A stretch of 64,000 nt of DNA from Rhabdothermincola salaria (GCF_021246445.1 NZ_JAJQXW010000003.1:1-64000), one strand, 5' to 3'. Positions 30,507-39,680 are shown, counted from the stretch's first letter. Notes: a model not told the origin generated them from the sequence alone. Translations and numbers: made by a program.

Positions 30507-31589
30507 CGTGCCGCCGTAGATGGTGGTGACCGGGGCGTGGCGGGCGTCGTACTCGACGAAGCCGTCGGCCGCGGCGCCGGGCTGGTGGAACTGCAACAGC
30601 CCGGCCGGCCCGGCCATGCGCTGGAAGGCCTCGGCGGCGCGCTGGTAGGCCTCGGTGGCGAAGACCTTGGTCATGGAGCCCTCGAGTCCGGCCTGGCCGC
30701 CCGAGGCCGCGATCCAAGCCGAGCGCTGGGTGAGCAGCGCGGCCACCTGGTTGTCGATGGCGACGCGGGCCATCTCTTCGCGCACCCGGGGGTCGGTGTC
30801 GATGCCCACCTCGGCGGCCCAGTGCCGGAAGTGGCGCAACAGGGGCACCCCAGTGTTGGTCCCGCCCATCACGCCCCGCTCGAAGGACAGGGCGACGGTC
30901 ATGGTGCGCCAGCCGCCGTTGACCTCGCCGAGCACGGCCTCGTCGCCCACGCGCACGTCGTCGTACCAGGTGGCGTTGGTGCGCTCGGTGGCCATGGTGT
31001 GCACCGGCTCGACCGTGATGCCGGGGGTGTCCATCGGGAGGATGAACATGGTGAGGCCCTTGTGCTTGGGCAGGTCGGGGTCGGTGCGGGTGAGCAGGAT
31101 GAGCCACCTGGCCTCGTGGGCCATGGTGGTCCACATCTTGGCGCCGTCGATCACCCACTCGTCGCCGTCGCGGACGGCCTTGGTGGTGATCGACGCCACG
31201 TCGGAGCCGTAGTCGGCTTCGGAGTAGCCCATGCACACCAGTGCCTCACCGGCGAGGATCGACGGGAGGATGCGTTCCTTCTGCTCCTCGGTGCCGACGG
31301 CCTGCACCACGCCGGCGATCATGAGGGCCACGGCCAGCCCGTCGATCGGGGCGCCGGCCTTCTCGAGCTCGTTGAACATCACCCACAGCTCGACCGGGTC
31401 GCCCTTGCCCAACCCGGGCGTGGCCCGTTCCAGGAACCCGTGCTCGGCCAGGGCGCGGTTGAGGGCCGGGAGGTCGAACGTGCCGGTGGTGTGCATGCGG
31501 TCGATGTCGGCGGGGGTCACCGTGTCGGCCACGATCCGACGGATGGTGTCGCGGAAGTCGCGGACGGCGGGAGAGAGCGAGAAGTCCAT
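30444..31589 (-). CDS. Acyl-CoA dehydrogenase
   Basis: 381 residues. Acyl-CoA dehydrogenase layout: an N-terminal helical domain, the MGYSEADYGSDVASI flavin/substrate segment (usual form T-E-P-x-x-GSD), WVIDGAKMWTT, and the C-terminal YGGTTEINRNNIAER signature. The start overlaps the upstream dehydrogenase stop by one base (TGATG). Paired dehydrogenases of this kind in actinobacteria form heterotetramers that act on steroid or branched acyl-CoAs (FadE-type pairs); a heteromeric enzyme is likely here. The end of the gene has been tandemly copied downstream. Confidence 0.92.
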   Translation of the reverse strand: MDFSLSPAVRDFRDTIRRIVADTVTPADIDRMHTTGTFDLPALNRALAEHGFLERATPGLGKGDPVELWVMFNELEKAGAPIDGLAVALMIAGVVQAVGTEEQKERILPSILAGEALVCMGYSEADYGSDVASITTKAVRDGDEWVIDGAKMWTTMAHEARWLILLTRTDPDLPKHKGLTMFILPMDTPGITVEPVHTMATERTNATWYDDVRVGDEAVLGEVNGGWRTMTVALSFERGVMGGTNTGVPLLRHFRHWAAEVGIDTDPRVREEMARVAIDNQVAALLTQRSAWIAASGGQAGLEGSMTKVFATEAYQRAAEAFQRMAGPAGLLQFHQPGAAADGFVEYDARHAPVTTIYGGTTEINRNNIAERHLKLPRARR

Positions 31590-32626
31590 CAGGCGACACC
31601 TCCGGGGTGGCCGAACAGGCGGTCGGCGAGGCCCAGGCACTCCTGGGCCGGGTCGCCGGCGACGAGGCGCCAGCCCCGTGCCCGCCGGTAGTAGAGCTGG
31701 ATGTCGTACTCCTCGGCGAAGCCGTAGCCGCCGTGGTAGTGCAACGAGCGGTGGGTGGCCGTGGACGCGGCGTCCCCGGCGAACACGAAGGCCATCGAGG
31801 CCAACGCCGAGGGGTCGGTGACGTCGTTGCGGTCGATGTCGACCAGCCCCGCCTCGTCGCCCTCGAGGGCGGCCGCCCACGCCGCCTTGTGGGCCAGCAT
31901 GCGGCCCCCGTCGACGAGCACGGGCAGATCGGCCAGTCCGTGCTGCACGGACTGGAACGACCCGATGGGCACCCCGAACTGCTGGCGCTCCATCACGTAG
32001 CTCACCCCCATGCGCATGGCCTGGTCGGCGATGCCCACCAGCGCGGCCGCGGTGAGCACCTTCCACTCGGCGAGGAGCCGCTCGGCGTCGCCCGCCGGAC
32101 CCAGCACGGTGCGTTCGCCCTGGCGGGCGGAGCGGTCGGCCAACGGCGCGGCGGCGTGGTTGAGGGGACCTTCGCCCGGCGGCGTGGATCGCACCGCCAC
32201 CACCTCGTCGCCGTCCACGCCCACCACCACGTCGGCCACCGCACCGGCCGGCACGAGATGCCAGGTCCCGTCGGGACCGGCCGGCGCCAGCGCGACCGTG
32301 GCGATCGACTCGCCGGCCACGAGGTCGGCCTCGGGCCAGGCCCGCGCCGCCACGGCGTGCTCCACCAGCGGCACCGGGGCGATCGCCCGTCCGTAGGCCT
32401 CGGCCACCACCACCAGATCGGCCAACGAGGCACCGCCGCCGCCGGCGTCCTCGGCCACGCCCATCCCCGGAGCGCCGAGCTCGATCACCTTGGCCCACAG
32501 GTCGCGATCGAAGCCGAGCGGCTCAGCGGCCCGGGCCACCTCCGGCGGCGACTCCTTGACGAAGAACCCGTCGAACAGCTCGGCGATCGCCTGCTGGTCG
32601 TCCGTCAATCCGAGGTCCACGCTCAT
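31589..32626 (-). CDS. Acyl-CoA dehydrogenase, partner subunit
   Basis: 345 residues, shorter than the usual roughly 380-400. It keeps LTDDQQAIAELFDGFF at the start, the YVMERQQFGVPIGSFQSVQH helix and the LHYHGGYGFAEEYDIQLYYRRA C-terminal region, but the middle beta-domain lacks a clear T-x-x-GSD flavin motif. This pattern is typical of the partner chain of alpha2-beta2 FadE-type dehydrogenases in mycobacteria. It is translationally coupled to the dehydrogenase that follows. A palindrome about 106 nt upstream probably serves as its operator. Confidence 0.9.
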   Translation of the reverse strand: MSVDLGLTDDQQAIAELFDGFFVKESPPEVARAAEPLGFDRDLWAKVIELGAPGMGVAEDAGGGGASLADLVVVAEAYGRAIAPVPLVEHAVAARAWPEADLVAGESIATVALAPAGPDGTWHLVPAGAVADVVVGVDGDEVVAVRSTPPGEGPLNHAAAPLADRSARQGERTVLGPAGDAERLLAEWKVLTAAALVGIADQAMRMGVSYVMERQQFGVPIGSFQSVQHGLADLPVLVDGGRMLAHKAAWAAALEGDEAGLVDIDRNDVTDPSALASMAFVFAGDAASTATHRSLHYHGGYGFAEEYDIQLYYRRARGWRLVAGDPAQECLGLADRLFGHPGGVA

Positions 32627-32731
32627 CGGAGGGTCACCGTCCTGGTCGTCGCACGCCGGTCGTCGGGGGCCGGGCCCGCACCTGGCCCGGTGGTGAAGTG
32701 TCCCTCACCGCCAGGCACCTCCTCGAATCCG

Positions 32732-32749
32732 ACGGACCGCTCGGTCCGT
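32732..32749. promoter_or_regulatory. Palindromic operator upstream of the acyl-CoA dehydrogenase pair
   Basis: ACGGACCG-CT-CGGTCCGT, a perfect 8+2+8 inverted repeat of the kind bound by TetR-family repressors. It lies between the dehydrogenase operon start (32626) and the end of the CPBP gene. It shares the GACGGACCG core with the palindrome at 46704-46718. Confidence 0.55.
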
Positions 32750-32785
32750 GACCCCCGAGGTCCGCCACCCGGTCAGCCGGTGCGC

Positions 32786-33475
32786 TCAGCGGCGCACGAG
32801 CCAGGCGGCCACGAAGGCGACACCGTTGGTGGCCAGGTGGCCCACCACCGGGGCGAGGAGGCTCTTGGAGCGGACCCGTAGCCAGCAGAAGGCGAGTCCG
32901 GCCACGAAGGTCACGGCGACGTTGCCCACGACCACCAGCGCCTGGCCCGGGGGGCTCGACGTGAGCCCGTCGAGCGAGGCGTTGTCGGCCATGGTGTTCA
33001 GGGTCGGCGAGATGTGCCAGAGCCCGAACAGCGCCGAGGACGCCAGGGCTCCCCGCCACGGCCCCCAGGCCTGCATCCCCGTGCCCAGCAACAGCCCCCG
33101 GAAGGCGAGCTCCTCGGGCAGGACGGTGGCGACGAGGATCCCGAAGCCGACCTCCCACAACAGCTGGTCGTAGGGGACCTGGGCCCGGTCGTCGTCGAGG
33201 AACCCCGAGGTGGCCGGGACGACCGCGGCTGCGGCCACCACCACCCCGACCAGGGCCAGGGCGGCCAGGCCCCAGCGCAGGCCCGCGCCCAGATACCGGC
33301 GCTCGAGGCCGAGCGTGGGAGCGTCGACCCGGCCGAGGACCGCGACGACGGCCAGCGCGACCAGCAGGCCGAGCGCCGCCAGGTCGGTGTGGTCGCCGAA
33401 CAGGCCGACCCCGCGGGCCACGTTGAACAGGACGAGGACCCCTGCGGTGGCCGCGAAGGTCCGAGCCGGGTGCAT
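32786..33475 (-). CDS. CPBP-family intramembrane metalloprotease
   Basis: 229 residues, largely hydrophobic with about six to eight membrane helices. The CPBP/Abi (CAAX protease-like) motifs are present: EELAFRG (EExxxR), FGLWHISPT with the first conserved His, and HLATNG with the second. It begins 14 nt after the stop of the membrane alpha/beta hydrolase and is probably co-transcribed with it. There is no clear ribosome site, which fits coupling. Its substrate is unknown. Confidence 0.88.
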   Translation of the reverse strand: MHPARTFAATAGVLVLFNVARGVGLFGDHTDLAALGLLVALAVVAVLGRVDAPTLGLERRYLGAGLRWGLAALALVGVVVAAAAVVPATSGFLDDDRAQVPYDQLLWEVGFGILVATVLPEELAFRGLLLGTGMQAWGPWRGALASSALFGLWHISPTLNTMADNASLDGLTSSPPGQALVVVGNVAVTFVAGLAFCWLRVRSKSLLAPVVGHLATNGVAFVAAWLVRR

Positions 33476-33489
33476 GACGAGCGCCGCGA

Positions 33490-35286
33490 TCAGCCGACGG
33501 GGGTGTCGTCGCCGAGGGCGGCGACCGCGTCGCGCAGGGCGAGGGTGCGACCGGCCGTCCAGTCGTCGGGCGCCGCCACCGCCACCCACGCGTCGGGCAT
33601 GTTGGGGTCGTAGTTGTGCCCGTACCCGGGCGGGGCGCTGAACCCGGCCATGAGGTCGAACACCTCCTGCACCAGGGTCACGCCGGGGACCCAGAGGAAC
33701 GGACCCGAGACGCCGGGTCCGACCGGATCGGCCATCCAGTCGGGTCTGCTCCACAGCGAGTCGACGTTGACCCACGTGACCGGGTCGGTGGCGTGGGTGA
33801 GGTACACGACGGGGTTGCCGGGCAACGCTCCGGCGATCGCGTCCTCGCCGGGGGTGCCGCGCAGGGTCACCCCGTCGACCTCGGGCGCCCACGACGGCGT
33901 GCCTGCCGGGCGGGCCTGCACCACGTCGCGCCAGATGGGGTTGGCGAAGGTGGGCCCGGCCCACAGCACGGCGTCGGGCAGCTCGGTGGCCGCAGCCAGC
34001 GAGCCATCGAGGCTGCCGCGGTCGAACACCTCCTCGCTGCCGTAGGAGCCGAGGCTGAGCCCGAAGAACACCAACCGGGGCCGATCGTCCTCCGGCAGCT
34101 CGGCCCACCGTTCGGTGACCGCGGCGGCCAGGGCGCGAGCGTTCTCGGCGGCCTTGTCGAGGTCGACGAGGAAGGAGATCCAGCTGGGCAGGTACGAGTA
34201 CTGGGTGCCGACGATCGCCGTGTCGCCGGCCCGCAGGAGCTCGAGTGACGACGACGAGACCGGGTCGATCCAGCCGGTGCCGGTGACGGTGACCACGGCC
34301 AGCACCGAGCGGTCCCAGGCCCCGGTGCGGTCGAGCTCCTCGACGGCGAGGGCGGCCTGGGCCTCGGGACCGTCGGCGGACTTCAGCCCCGCGTACACCC
34401 GGATGGGTTCCATGGCCTCAGCGTCGGGGCCGGCGAAGTCCTGGAGCTGTTCGAGGGTGGGGCCGCCGGCGGCGAAGCTGCGGCCTTCGTACCCGAGCGT
34501 GTCCCACGGCACCAGCGATGCCGGGCTCCCCGAGCGCTCGGGCGCGGTCGGCGCCACGACCCCGGGAGGCGTCTCGTCGTCGAAGGTGCCGAAGCTGGCG
34601 TTGAGCCGGTCGAGCAGCTCGGTGGCGACCACGTCACGGGTGACCACCACCGACACGACGACCACGATGACCACGGTGGCGGCCACGGCCAGGGGGCGGG
34701 GCACGTAGCGGGTGATGCGCCGGTCGATCCGCCGGATCAGCCAGGCCACGCTGCGGCCGATGACGAAGAGCACCAGGCCCACGCCGACGGCGACGAGCAC
34801 GAACGGCACCAGCTGGACCTGGCTCATGGGCTCCATGCCCAGGACCTCGCGCTGGTCGTTCTGCCAGGTGACCCACGCGCCCAGGCCGGCCACTGTGATG
34901 ACCCCGGCGATGCCGGCGAAGATCTGGCGACCGTAGGGCAGGACCGCGGGCACCGGGCGGCCGGCGAGGCGCCACACCATGGTGGCCACCCAGGCCACCA
35001 GGGACCCGACCGCCAGGCCGAGCGTCACGGCGACGGCGGTGATGACGCCTTGGACGAGGCCCGAGCGGGGCATGAGCGACGGGAAGACCGACGCCCAGGC
35101 GAACGCCAGCGCCACCCAGCACGGGAAGTGGGCCACCGGGCGCAGCAGGGCGGTGCGCCAGCGCTCGGGTCGTGCTCGCCCTGCCGGGGGTCGGGGCTCG
35201 TCGGTCGCCGCTTCGGGGTGCGTGTCCACTCTGACCTCGTCGACGACCGCGGGCCGGGCGCCCGTCTCCTCGCGTCGTGGGGCCAT
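33490..35286 (-). CDS. Membrane alpha/beta hydrolase of the Abhydrolase_9 (PF10081) type
   Basis: 598 residues. The N-terminal half has about four or five membrane helices (WVALAFAWASVFPSLMPRSG, IFAGIAGVITVAGLG, LVPFVLVAVGVGLVLFVIG, VAATVVIVVVVSVVV). The C-terminal half is an alpha/beta hydrolase with the nucleophile elbow FFGLSLGSYGSEE and a terminal PGYGHNYDPN that may supply the His. This matches the actinobacterial family with a PF15420-like N-terminus and PF10081 C-terminus, whose activity is largely unassigned. The catalytic domain is probably outside the membrane. Confidence 0.87.
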   Translation of the reverse strand: MAPRREETGARPAVVDEVRVDTHPEAATDEPRPPAGRARPERWRTALLRPVAHFPCWVALAFAWASVFPSLMPRSGLVQGVITAVAVTLGLAVGSLVAWVATMVWRLAGRPVPAVLPYGRQIFAGIAGVITVAGLGAWVTWQNDQREVLGMEPMSQVQLVPFVLVAVGVGLVLFVIGRSVAWLIRRIDRRITRYVPRPLAVAATVVIVVVVSVVVTRDVVATELLDRLNASFGTFDDETPPGVVAPTAPERSGSPASLVPWDTLGYEGRSFAAGGPTLEQLQDFAGPDAEAMEPIRVYAGLKSADGPEAQAALAVEELDRTGAWDRSVLAVVTVTGTGWIDPVSSSSLELLRAGDTAIVGTQYSYLPSWISFLVDLDKAAENARALAAAVTERWAELPEDDRPRLVFFGLSLGSYGSEEVFDRGSLDGSLAAATELPDAVLWAGPTFANPIWRDVVQARPAGTPSWAPEVDGVTLRGTPGEDAIAGALPGNPVVYLTHATDPVTWVNVDSLWSRPDWMADPVGPGVSGPFLWVPGVTLVQEVFDLMAGFSAPPGYGHNYDPNMPDAWVAVAAPDDWTAGRTLALRDAVAALGDDTPVG

Positions 35287-35300
35287 CCTGCCTCACGCGA

Positions 35301-35334
35301 CGATCCGGCCCGGGGAGTCCCGCGGGCCGGATCG
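35301..35334. terminator. Strong hairpin downstream of the acyl-CoA synthetase gene
   Basis: CGATCCGGCCCG (35301-35312) pairs perfectly with CGGGCCGGATCG (35323-35334) around a 10-nt loop. It lies 28 nt beyond the stop of the minus-strand synthetase and just before the start of the membrane hydrolase. There is no U-tract. Confidence 0.65.
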
Positions 35335-35361
35335 TTCGGTGTCGTGGTCGGTGCGCCGAGC

Positions 35362-36969
35362 TCAGCCGGCGTCGGCGGAGGCGGTGTCCTTGGCCCAGCG
35401 GTAGTCGGCCTTGCCGGCCGGGGAGCGCTTGATGGACTCCACGAAGGTGACGGCCCGGGGGGTCTTGTAGCCGGCGATGGTCTGGCGGCAGTGGGCGCTG
35501 AGGTCCTCGACCGTCGGACGGGCGTCGCCCCGAGCGGCGATCACGGCCACCACCCGCTCGCCCCAGCGGTCGTCGGGGACACCGACGACGAGGGCGTCGA
35601 AGACGTCGGGGTGGCTCTTGAGCGCCTCCTCGACCTCCTCGGGATAGACCTTCTCGCCACCGGTGTTGATGCACTGCGACCCGCGGCCGAGCAGGGTGAC
35701 GATGCCGTCGTCGTCGACGGTGGCGAAGTCCCCGGGCACCGACCAGCGGTTGCCGTCGGCGTCGGTGGGGAAGGTGGCGGCCGTCTTGGCCTCGTCCTTG
35801 TAGTAGCCGAGCGGGATGTGCCCGCGACGGGCGAGGCGTCCGACCTCTCCGGGGGCGACCGGACGGAGGTCGTCGTCGATGACCTGCAGCTCGGGGCCTA
35901 CCACGAAGCGGCGGGGGCCACCCTCCGCGCTCATGCCGCCGGCCCCGGTCTCGGACGCGCCGTAGGCGTCCATCACCTGCACGTGGGGAATGAGCTCCTT
36001 GAGCTGGCCCTGCACGGCCGGCGAGAACACGCCACCGCCCGAACCGATGCGGAACATGCCCGAGAGGTCGTAGGCGTCGGGCTTCTCGGCCAGGGCGTCG
36101 GCGAGGGGCCGGGCCATGGCGTCGCCGACGAGCGTGAGGCCCATGCACTTCTCACGCTCGGCCAGGGCCCACACCGCGTGGGGATCGAGACCCCGCTCCG
36201 TGTAGAGGCAGACGCCGGCCCCGGCGAACATCATCCCGCACATCCCCCACTGCGCAGCGCCGTGCATGAGGGGAGCGATGATCAGGCTGGGCCGGGCGAA
36301 CTCCTCCGGCAGCGATCGTTCGGTGATCCCCTGCGGGCTGGTCACCGGTTCGGGACCGAGGCCCGAGGACAGAGCGGCGAAGAAGAGGTCCTCGTGCCGC
36401 CACATCACACCCTTGGGCATGCCGGTGGTGCCGCCGGTGTAGAGGAAGTAGAGGTCGTCGTCGGAGCGCTGGTTGCCGATGGCGCTGGTGTCCTGGGCCC
36501 CCACCACGTCGTCGTAGCGGGCGGCGTCGCCGGCATCGGCGTCGGAGCCGTCCTCGATCACGATGCGGTGCTTCAGCTTGGGCAGCTTGGGGGCGATCTC
36601 GTCGACGATCGGGGCGAACGAGCGCTCGAAGATCAACACCTCGGCGTCGGAGTTCTCGAGCACGTACTCGAGCTCGTGGGCCACGTAGCGGTAGTTGATG
36701 TTGATCGGCACGACCCGGGCCTTGAAGGCGCCGAAGAAGACCTCGGCCCATTCGGACCGGTTCCACGAGTACATGGCCACCTTGGCCTCGGGCTCGAGGC
36801 CGAGGTCGAGCAGGGCCCGGGCCACCTGGTTGGTGCGCTCGTCGAACTCACGGAACGTGTAGCGCACGTCGCCGGCCACCACCGCCAGTCGGTCGGGGAC
36901 GCTCTCGGCGACGATCTCGAGCAGGTCGCCGAGGTTGTAGGTGCGCGTCGGCGTGGTGGTGTCGGGCAT
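35362..36969 (-). CDS. Acyl-CoA synthetase (FadD-type)
   Basis: 535 residues. ANL motifs are YTGGTTGMPKGVMW, YGASE, the Asp of SVPGDFATVDDDG, GRGSQCINTGGEKVYP and the C-terminal Lys in SPAGKADYRW. The segment TLVGDAMARPLADAL resembles actinobacterial FadD17/FadD19 enzymes that activate steroid side chains, but this assignment is tentative. Start ATG 36969 has GGGGGA upstream. A quasi-palindrome covering the probable -10 lies at 37001-37013, so the gene appears to be individually regulated. Transcription probably ends at the hairpin at 35301-35334. Confidence 0.92.
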   Translation of the reverse strand: MPDTTTPTRTYNLGDLLEIVAESVPDRLAVVAGDVRYTFREFDERTNQVARALLDLGLEPEAKVAMYSWNRSEWAEVFFGAFKARVVPININYRYVAHELEYVLENSDAEVLIFERSFAPIVDEIAPKLPKLKHRIVIEDGSDADAGDAARYDDVVGAQDTSAIGNQRSDDDLYFLYTGGTTGMPKGVMWRHEDLFFAALSSGLGPEPVTSPQGITERSLPEEFARPSLIIAPLMHGAAQWGMCGMMFAGAGVCLYTERGLDPHAVWALAEREKCMGLTLVGDAMARPLADALAEKPDAYDLSGMFRIGSGGGVFSPAVQGQLKELIPHVQVMDAYGASETGAGGMSAEGGPRRFVVGPELQVIDDDLRPVAPGEVGRLARRGHIPLGYYKDEAKTAATFPTDADGNRWSVPGDFATVDDDGIVTLLGRGSQCINTGGEKVYPEEVEEALKSHPDVFDALVVGVPDDRWGERVVAVIAARGDARPTVEDLSAHCRQTIAGYKTPRAVTFVESIKRSPAGKADYRWAKDTASADAG

Positions 36970-37000
36970 TGCTTCCCCCAGTGGGCGGTCGTGAACTCAG

Positions 37001-37013
37001 TTGACAGTGTAAA
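37001..37013 (-). promoter_or_regulatory. Operator-like quasi-palindrome over the -10 of the FadD-type gene
   Basis: On the minus strand TTTACA-C-TGTCAA, a 6+1+6 inverted repeat with one mismatch per arm. It contains TACACT, a good -10 (TANNNT), about 35 nt upstream of the start codon. A bound repressor would cover the promoter. Confidence 0.45.
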
Positions 37014-37034
37014 GCAGCCGGAAGACCGGGCTGC
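37014..37034. terminator. Short hairpin between the enoyl-CoA hydratase and FadD genes
   Basis: GCAGCCGG pairs with CCGGGCTGC around a 4-nt loop with one bulged base. It lies after the hydratase stop (37107) and before the FadD promoter, so it could terminate the hydratase transcript. Confidence 0.4.
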
Positions 37035-37106
37035 CGGGTCGGTCCCGTCGTCGCGTCGGTCCCGTCGGGCCGTCGCTCGACGGCAGCCGCCGTGCCGGAC
37101 CGACGG

Positions 37107-37886
37107 TCAGGTGGCGGCGTCGATGGCGGCGAAGTCCGGTTGGCGCTTCTCGGCGAAGGCGCTGAGGGCCTCGATGTTGGCCGGGGCGCCCATGAGCACG
37201 GCGAAGGCGGCGTTCTCGCGCTCGCGGGCGGCCTCGATGTCGGCCGCGAACGGGGCGATGATGGCCGCCTTGGAGGTGACCAGGCTGTCGATGGGCTTGG
37301 CCGCCAGGACCCGGGCGTGGGCCATGGTCGTCTCCATGAGCTGGTCCGGCCCGCAGACCTTCCAGGCCAGACCCATCTCGTGGCACTCCTGGGCGGTGAG
37401 CCACTCCGAGCTGAGCAGGGCCCAGGTGGCGTTCTGGCGCCCGACCAGGCGGGGGAACGTGAAGCTGCTGGCCGCCTCGGGGGCCACGGCGAGGCTGGTG
37501 AAGGGGCACTTGAGCCGGGCGGTGTCGGCCATGAACACCAGGTCGGCGAAGCCCACCATGGTGGCGCCGATGCCCACCCCCAGGCCGTTGACGGCCAGCA
37601 GCAACGGCTTGGGGAAGCCGGCCAACTGGTCGATGAGGCCCGGGAAGCCGTACCGGCCCGGGGTGAAGTCCGGACCCATGCGGGCCGCCATCTCCAACAG
37701 GTCGGTGCCGGCCGAGAAGGCCCCCTCGCTGCCGGTGATGACCACCACGGCCACGCTGCGGTCCTCCGCCGCGGCCATGAGGGCCTCGGTGGTGGCGTCG
37801 TAGAGGGCCTCGTTGAAGGCGTTGCGGGCCTCGGGGCGGTCGAGGGTGAGGACGCGCACCCGGTCGGTGTCGTGGATCTTCAACAT
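37107..37886 (-). CDS. Enoyl-CoA hydratase/isomerase (crotonase) family protein
   Basis: 259 residues. Crotonase motifs: VLTLDRPEARNAFN, oxyanion-hole segment ITGSEGAFSAGTDL, and VNGLGVGIGATMVGFADLV. In place of the two catalytic Glu of hydratases, CPFTSLAVAPEAASSF leaves one acidic residue (Glu of APEAA), as in enoyl-CoA isomerase-like members. Hydratase versus isomerase cannot be decided. Start ATG 37886 follows GGGGG by 9 nt and lies 17 nt after the LLM oxidoreductase stop, so the two are co-transcribed. Confidence 0.9.
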   Translation of the reverse strand: MLKIHDTDRVRVLTLDRPEARNAFNEALYDATTEALMAAAEDRSVAVVVITGSEGAFSAGTDLLEMAARMGPDFTPGRYGFPGLIDQLAGFPKPLLLAVNGLGVGIGATMVGFADLVFMADTARLKCPFTSLAVAPEAASSFTFPRLVGRQNATWALLSSEWLTAQECHEMGLAWKVCGPDQLMETTMAHARVLAAKPIDSLVTSKAAIIAPFAADIEAARERENAAFAVLMGAPANIEALSAFAEKRQPDFAAIDAAT

Positions 37887-37903
37887 GTCGTCGATGCCCC
37901 CGG

Positions 37904-38914
37904 TCAGTCGAGGACCAGCTCGGCGGCCTGGCGCAGCGCCTCGGGGCTGCGGGCGCCGAGCATGATCGTGGTGACGGGGCTGTCCTTCCAGGCCTGGAGG
38001 CGGTCCTTGATGCGCGACGCCGGCCCGACGAGGGAGATCTCGTCGGCGAAGTCGTCGGGCACGGCGGCGATGGCCTCGTCGCGCTTGCCCTCGAAGAAGA
38101 GGTCCTGGATCTTGTAGGCCTCCTCCTCGAAGCCCATCCGGGCCATGAGCTTGGTGTGGTAGTTCTGGCCCTTGGCGCCCATGCCGCCGATGTAGAAGCC
38201 GAGGGAGGCCTTCACCGGCCACAGGCCCTGCTCCACGTCGTCGGTCACGTTGAAGGTGACCAGGGCGTTGATCTCGAAGCCGTCCTTGGCGCCGGCGATC
38301 TGGTCGGCGTACACCTCCGGGCGGTACGGCGAGTAGTAGAGCGGGAACCACCCGTCCGCGATCTCGGCGGTCTGAGTGACGTTCTTGGGGCCCTCGGCCC
38401 CGATGAAGATCGGGATCTCCGAGCGCAGGGGGTGGGTCATGATCTTGAGCGGCTTGCCCAGCCCGGTGCTGTCGGGGCCGTCGTAGGGCATCGGGTAGAA
38501 GGGCCCGTCGTTGGTGAGGTGCTCCTCGCGCCGGAACGCCCGGCGGATGATGTCGACGTACTCGCGGGTGCGGGCCAGGGGCTTGTTGGCGGGCTGGCCG
38601 TACCACCCCTCCACCACCTGCGGGCCGCTGACCCCGAGGCCGAGGATCATGCGGCCGCCGGAGAGGTGGTCGAGGGTCATGGCCGACATGGCGGTGGCCA
38701 CCGGCGTACGGGCCGCGATCTGCACCACCGAGGTGCCGAGGCGCACCTTCTCGGTGTGCGCCGCGATCCACGCCAGCGGGGTGAAGGCGTCCGAGCCCCA
38801 GGACTCAGCCGTCCAGACCGAGTCGAACCCGAGCTTCTCGGCCTCCTGGCTCAGCTCCACGATGTTCGCCGGCGGCTGTGCCGGCCAGTAGCCCCAGACG
38901 AGACCGAGCTTCAT
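37904..38914 (-). CDS. LLM-class F420-dependent oxidoreductase
   Basis: 336 residues of the luciferase-like TIM-barrel family: LGLVWGYWPAQPP, FDSVWTAESWGSDAFTPLAWIA, VRLGTSVVQIAARTP, MSAMTLDHLSGGRMILGLGVSGPQVVEGWYG. The last block is typical of actinobacterial F420-dependent enzymes. It probably reduces or oxidises a CoA-linked or cyclic intermediate with coenzyme F420. Start ATG 38914 has GGGGGAG upstream. It leads a two-gene unit with the enoyl-CoA hydratase. Confidence 0.92.
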   Translation of the reverse strand: MKLGLVWGYWPAQPPANIVELSQEAEKLGFDSVWTAESWGSDAFTPLAWIAAHTEKVRLGTSVVQIAARTPVATAMSAMTLDHLSGGRMILGLGVSGPQVVEGWYGQPANKPLARTREYVDIIRRAFRREEHLTNDGPFYPMPYDGPDSTGLGKPLKIMTHPLRSEIPIFIGAEGPKNVTQTAEIADGWFPLYYSPYRPEVYADQIAGAKDGFEINALVTFNVTDDVEQGLWPVKASLGFYIGGMGAKGQNYHTKLMARMGFEEEAYKIQDLFFEGKRDEAIAAVPDDFADEISLVGPASRIKDRLQAWKDSPVTTIMLGARSPEALRQAAELVLD

Positions 38915-39007
38915 GTCACTCCCCCATCGGCGCCGTTCGCCGGCGCGTCGTCGAAGAGCCGATCCTCGCCCGTGGCGGACCCCGTCGGCAAACGGTGGCG
39001 CCGATCG

Positions 39008-39628
39008 TCACCCGGCCGAAGGTCCGAAGGCGAGCATGGTCGTCGGCTCCTGGCCCGTGGGGAGCCGGAGCGCCGTCGCGAGCGCGGCGTCGTCGAAGCC
39101 GGCCACGACGACGCACCCCAGTCCGAGGGCGGCGGCCTGGAGGTGGACGTTCTCGGCCACTGCGCCCGTCTCGATCTGGGCGTACCGACGACCACGCTGG
39201 CCGGGCGGGGACTGGTCCCGGAAGTGCTCGACCATCGCGGACATCTCCGCCACCACCACCAGGACCAGTGGCGCCTGACCGACCCATGGCTGGTCGTCGA
39301 GGGCGCACCGTTCGAGGACCGGTCGGTGGTCGCCCTCGGCGACGAGGGCGAGCGAGTGCGGGCCGGGTCGATAGCGGTGAAGACCCTGCTCGACACCGCC
39401 CACGGCACCGGCGGCGACGAGGACGTGGAGCGGGTGCAGGCTCCCGGCCGACGGCGCGGCGCGCCGACCGTCGCCGGTGATCCCCTGCGCGGCCCACAGG
39501 ATCTGCGAGAGCTGGTCGAGCGAGACCTGTCGGTCCGCGGCGAACGAACGGCAGCTCCGGCGATCGGCGATGGCGGCTTCGACGGACACCTCGCCGGAGG
39601 TGGAGGGCGACGGGAGCCGAGTGTCCAT
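39008..39628 (-). CDS. SagB/ThcOx-type nitroreductase family protein
   Basis: 206 residues. FMN-binding nitroreductase features: RRSCRSF near the start, LSQILWAAQGITGDGRRAAPSAGSLHP, and VAENVHLQAAALGLGCVVVAGFDD. The APSAGSLHP motif is characteristic of the SagB/ThcOx (azoline oxidase-like) branch. No YcaO or precursor-peptide gene is in the window, so a role in peptide modification is unsupported; stand-alone members are common. The start at 39628 has GAGG about 11 nt upstream. Confidence 0.87.
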   Translation of the reverse strand: MDTRLPSPSTSGEVSVEAAIADRRSCRSFAADRQVSLDQLSQILWAAQGITGDGRRAAPSAGSLHPLHVLVAAGAVGGVEQGLHRYRPGPHSLALVAEGDHRPVLERCALDDQPWVGQAPLVLVVVAEMSAMVEHFRDQSPPGQRGRRYAQIETGAVAENVHLQAAALGLGCVVVAGFDDAALATALRLPTGQEPTTMLAFGPSAG

Positions 39629-39680
39629 CGGTCCAGCCTCGCACCCGCATCGAACGTCCGAGGGGGCTCGTGCGTCAGTC

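Noticed and set aside
39008-39628. Part of an azole-modified peptide (TOMM) cluster
   Set aside because: The SagB-like motif alone is present; no YcaO protein, precursor peptide or dedicated exporter was found in the neighbourhood.
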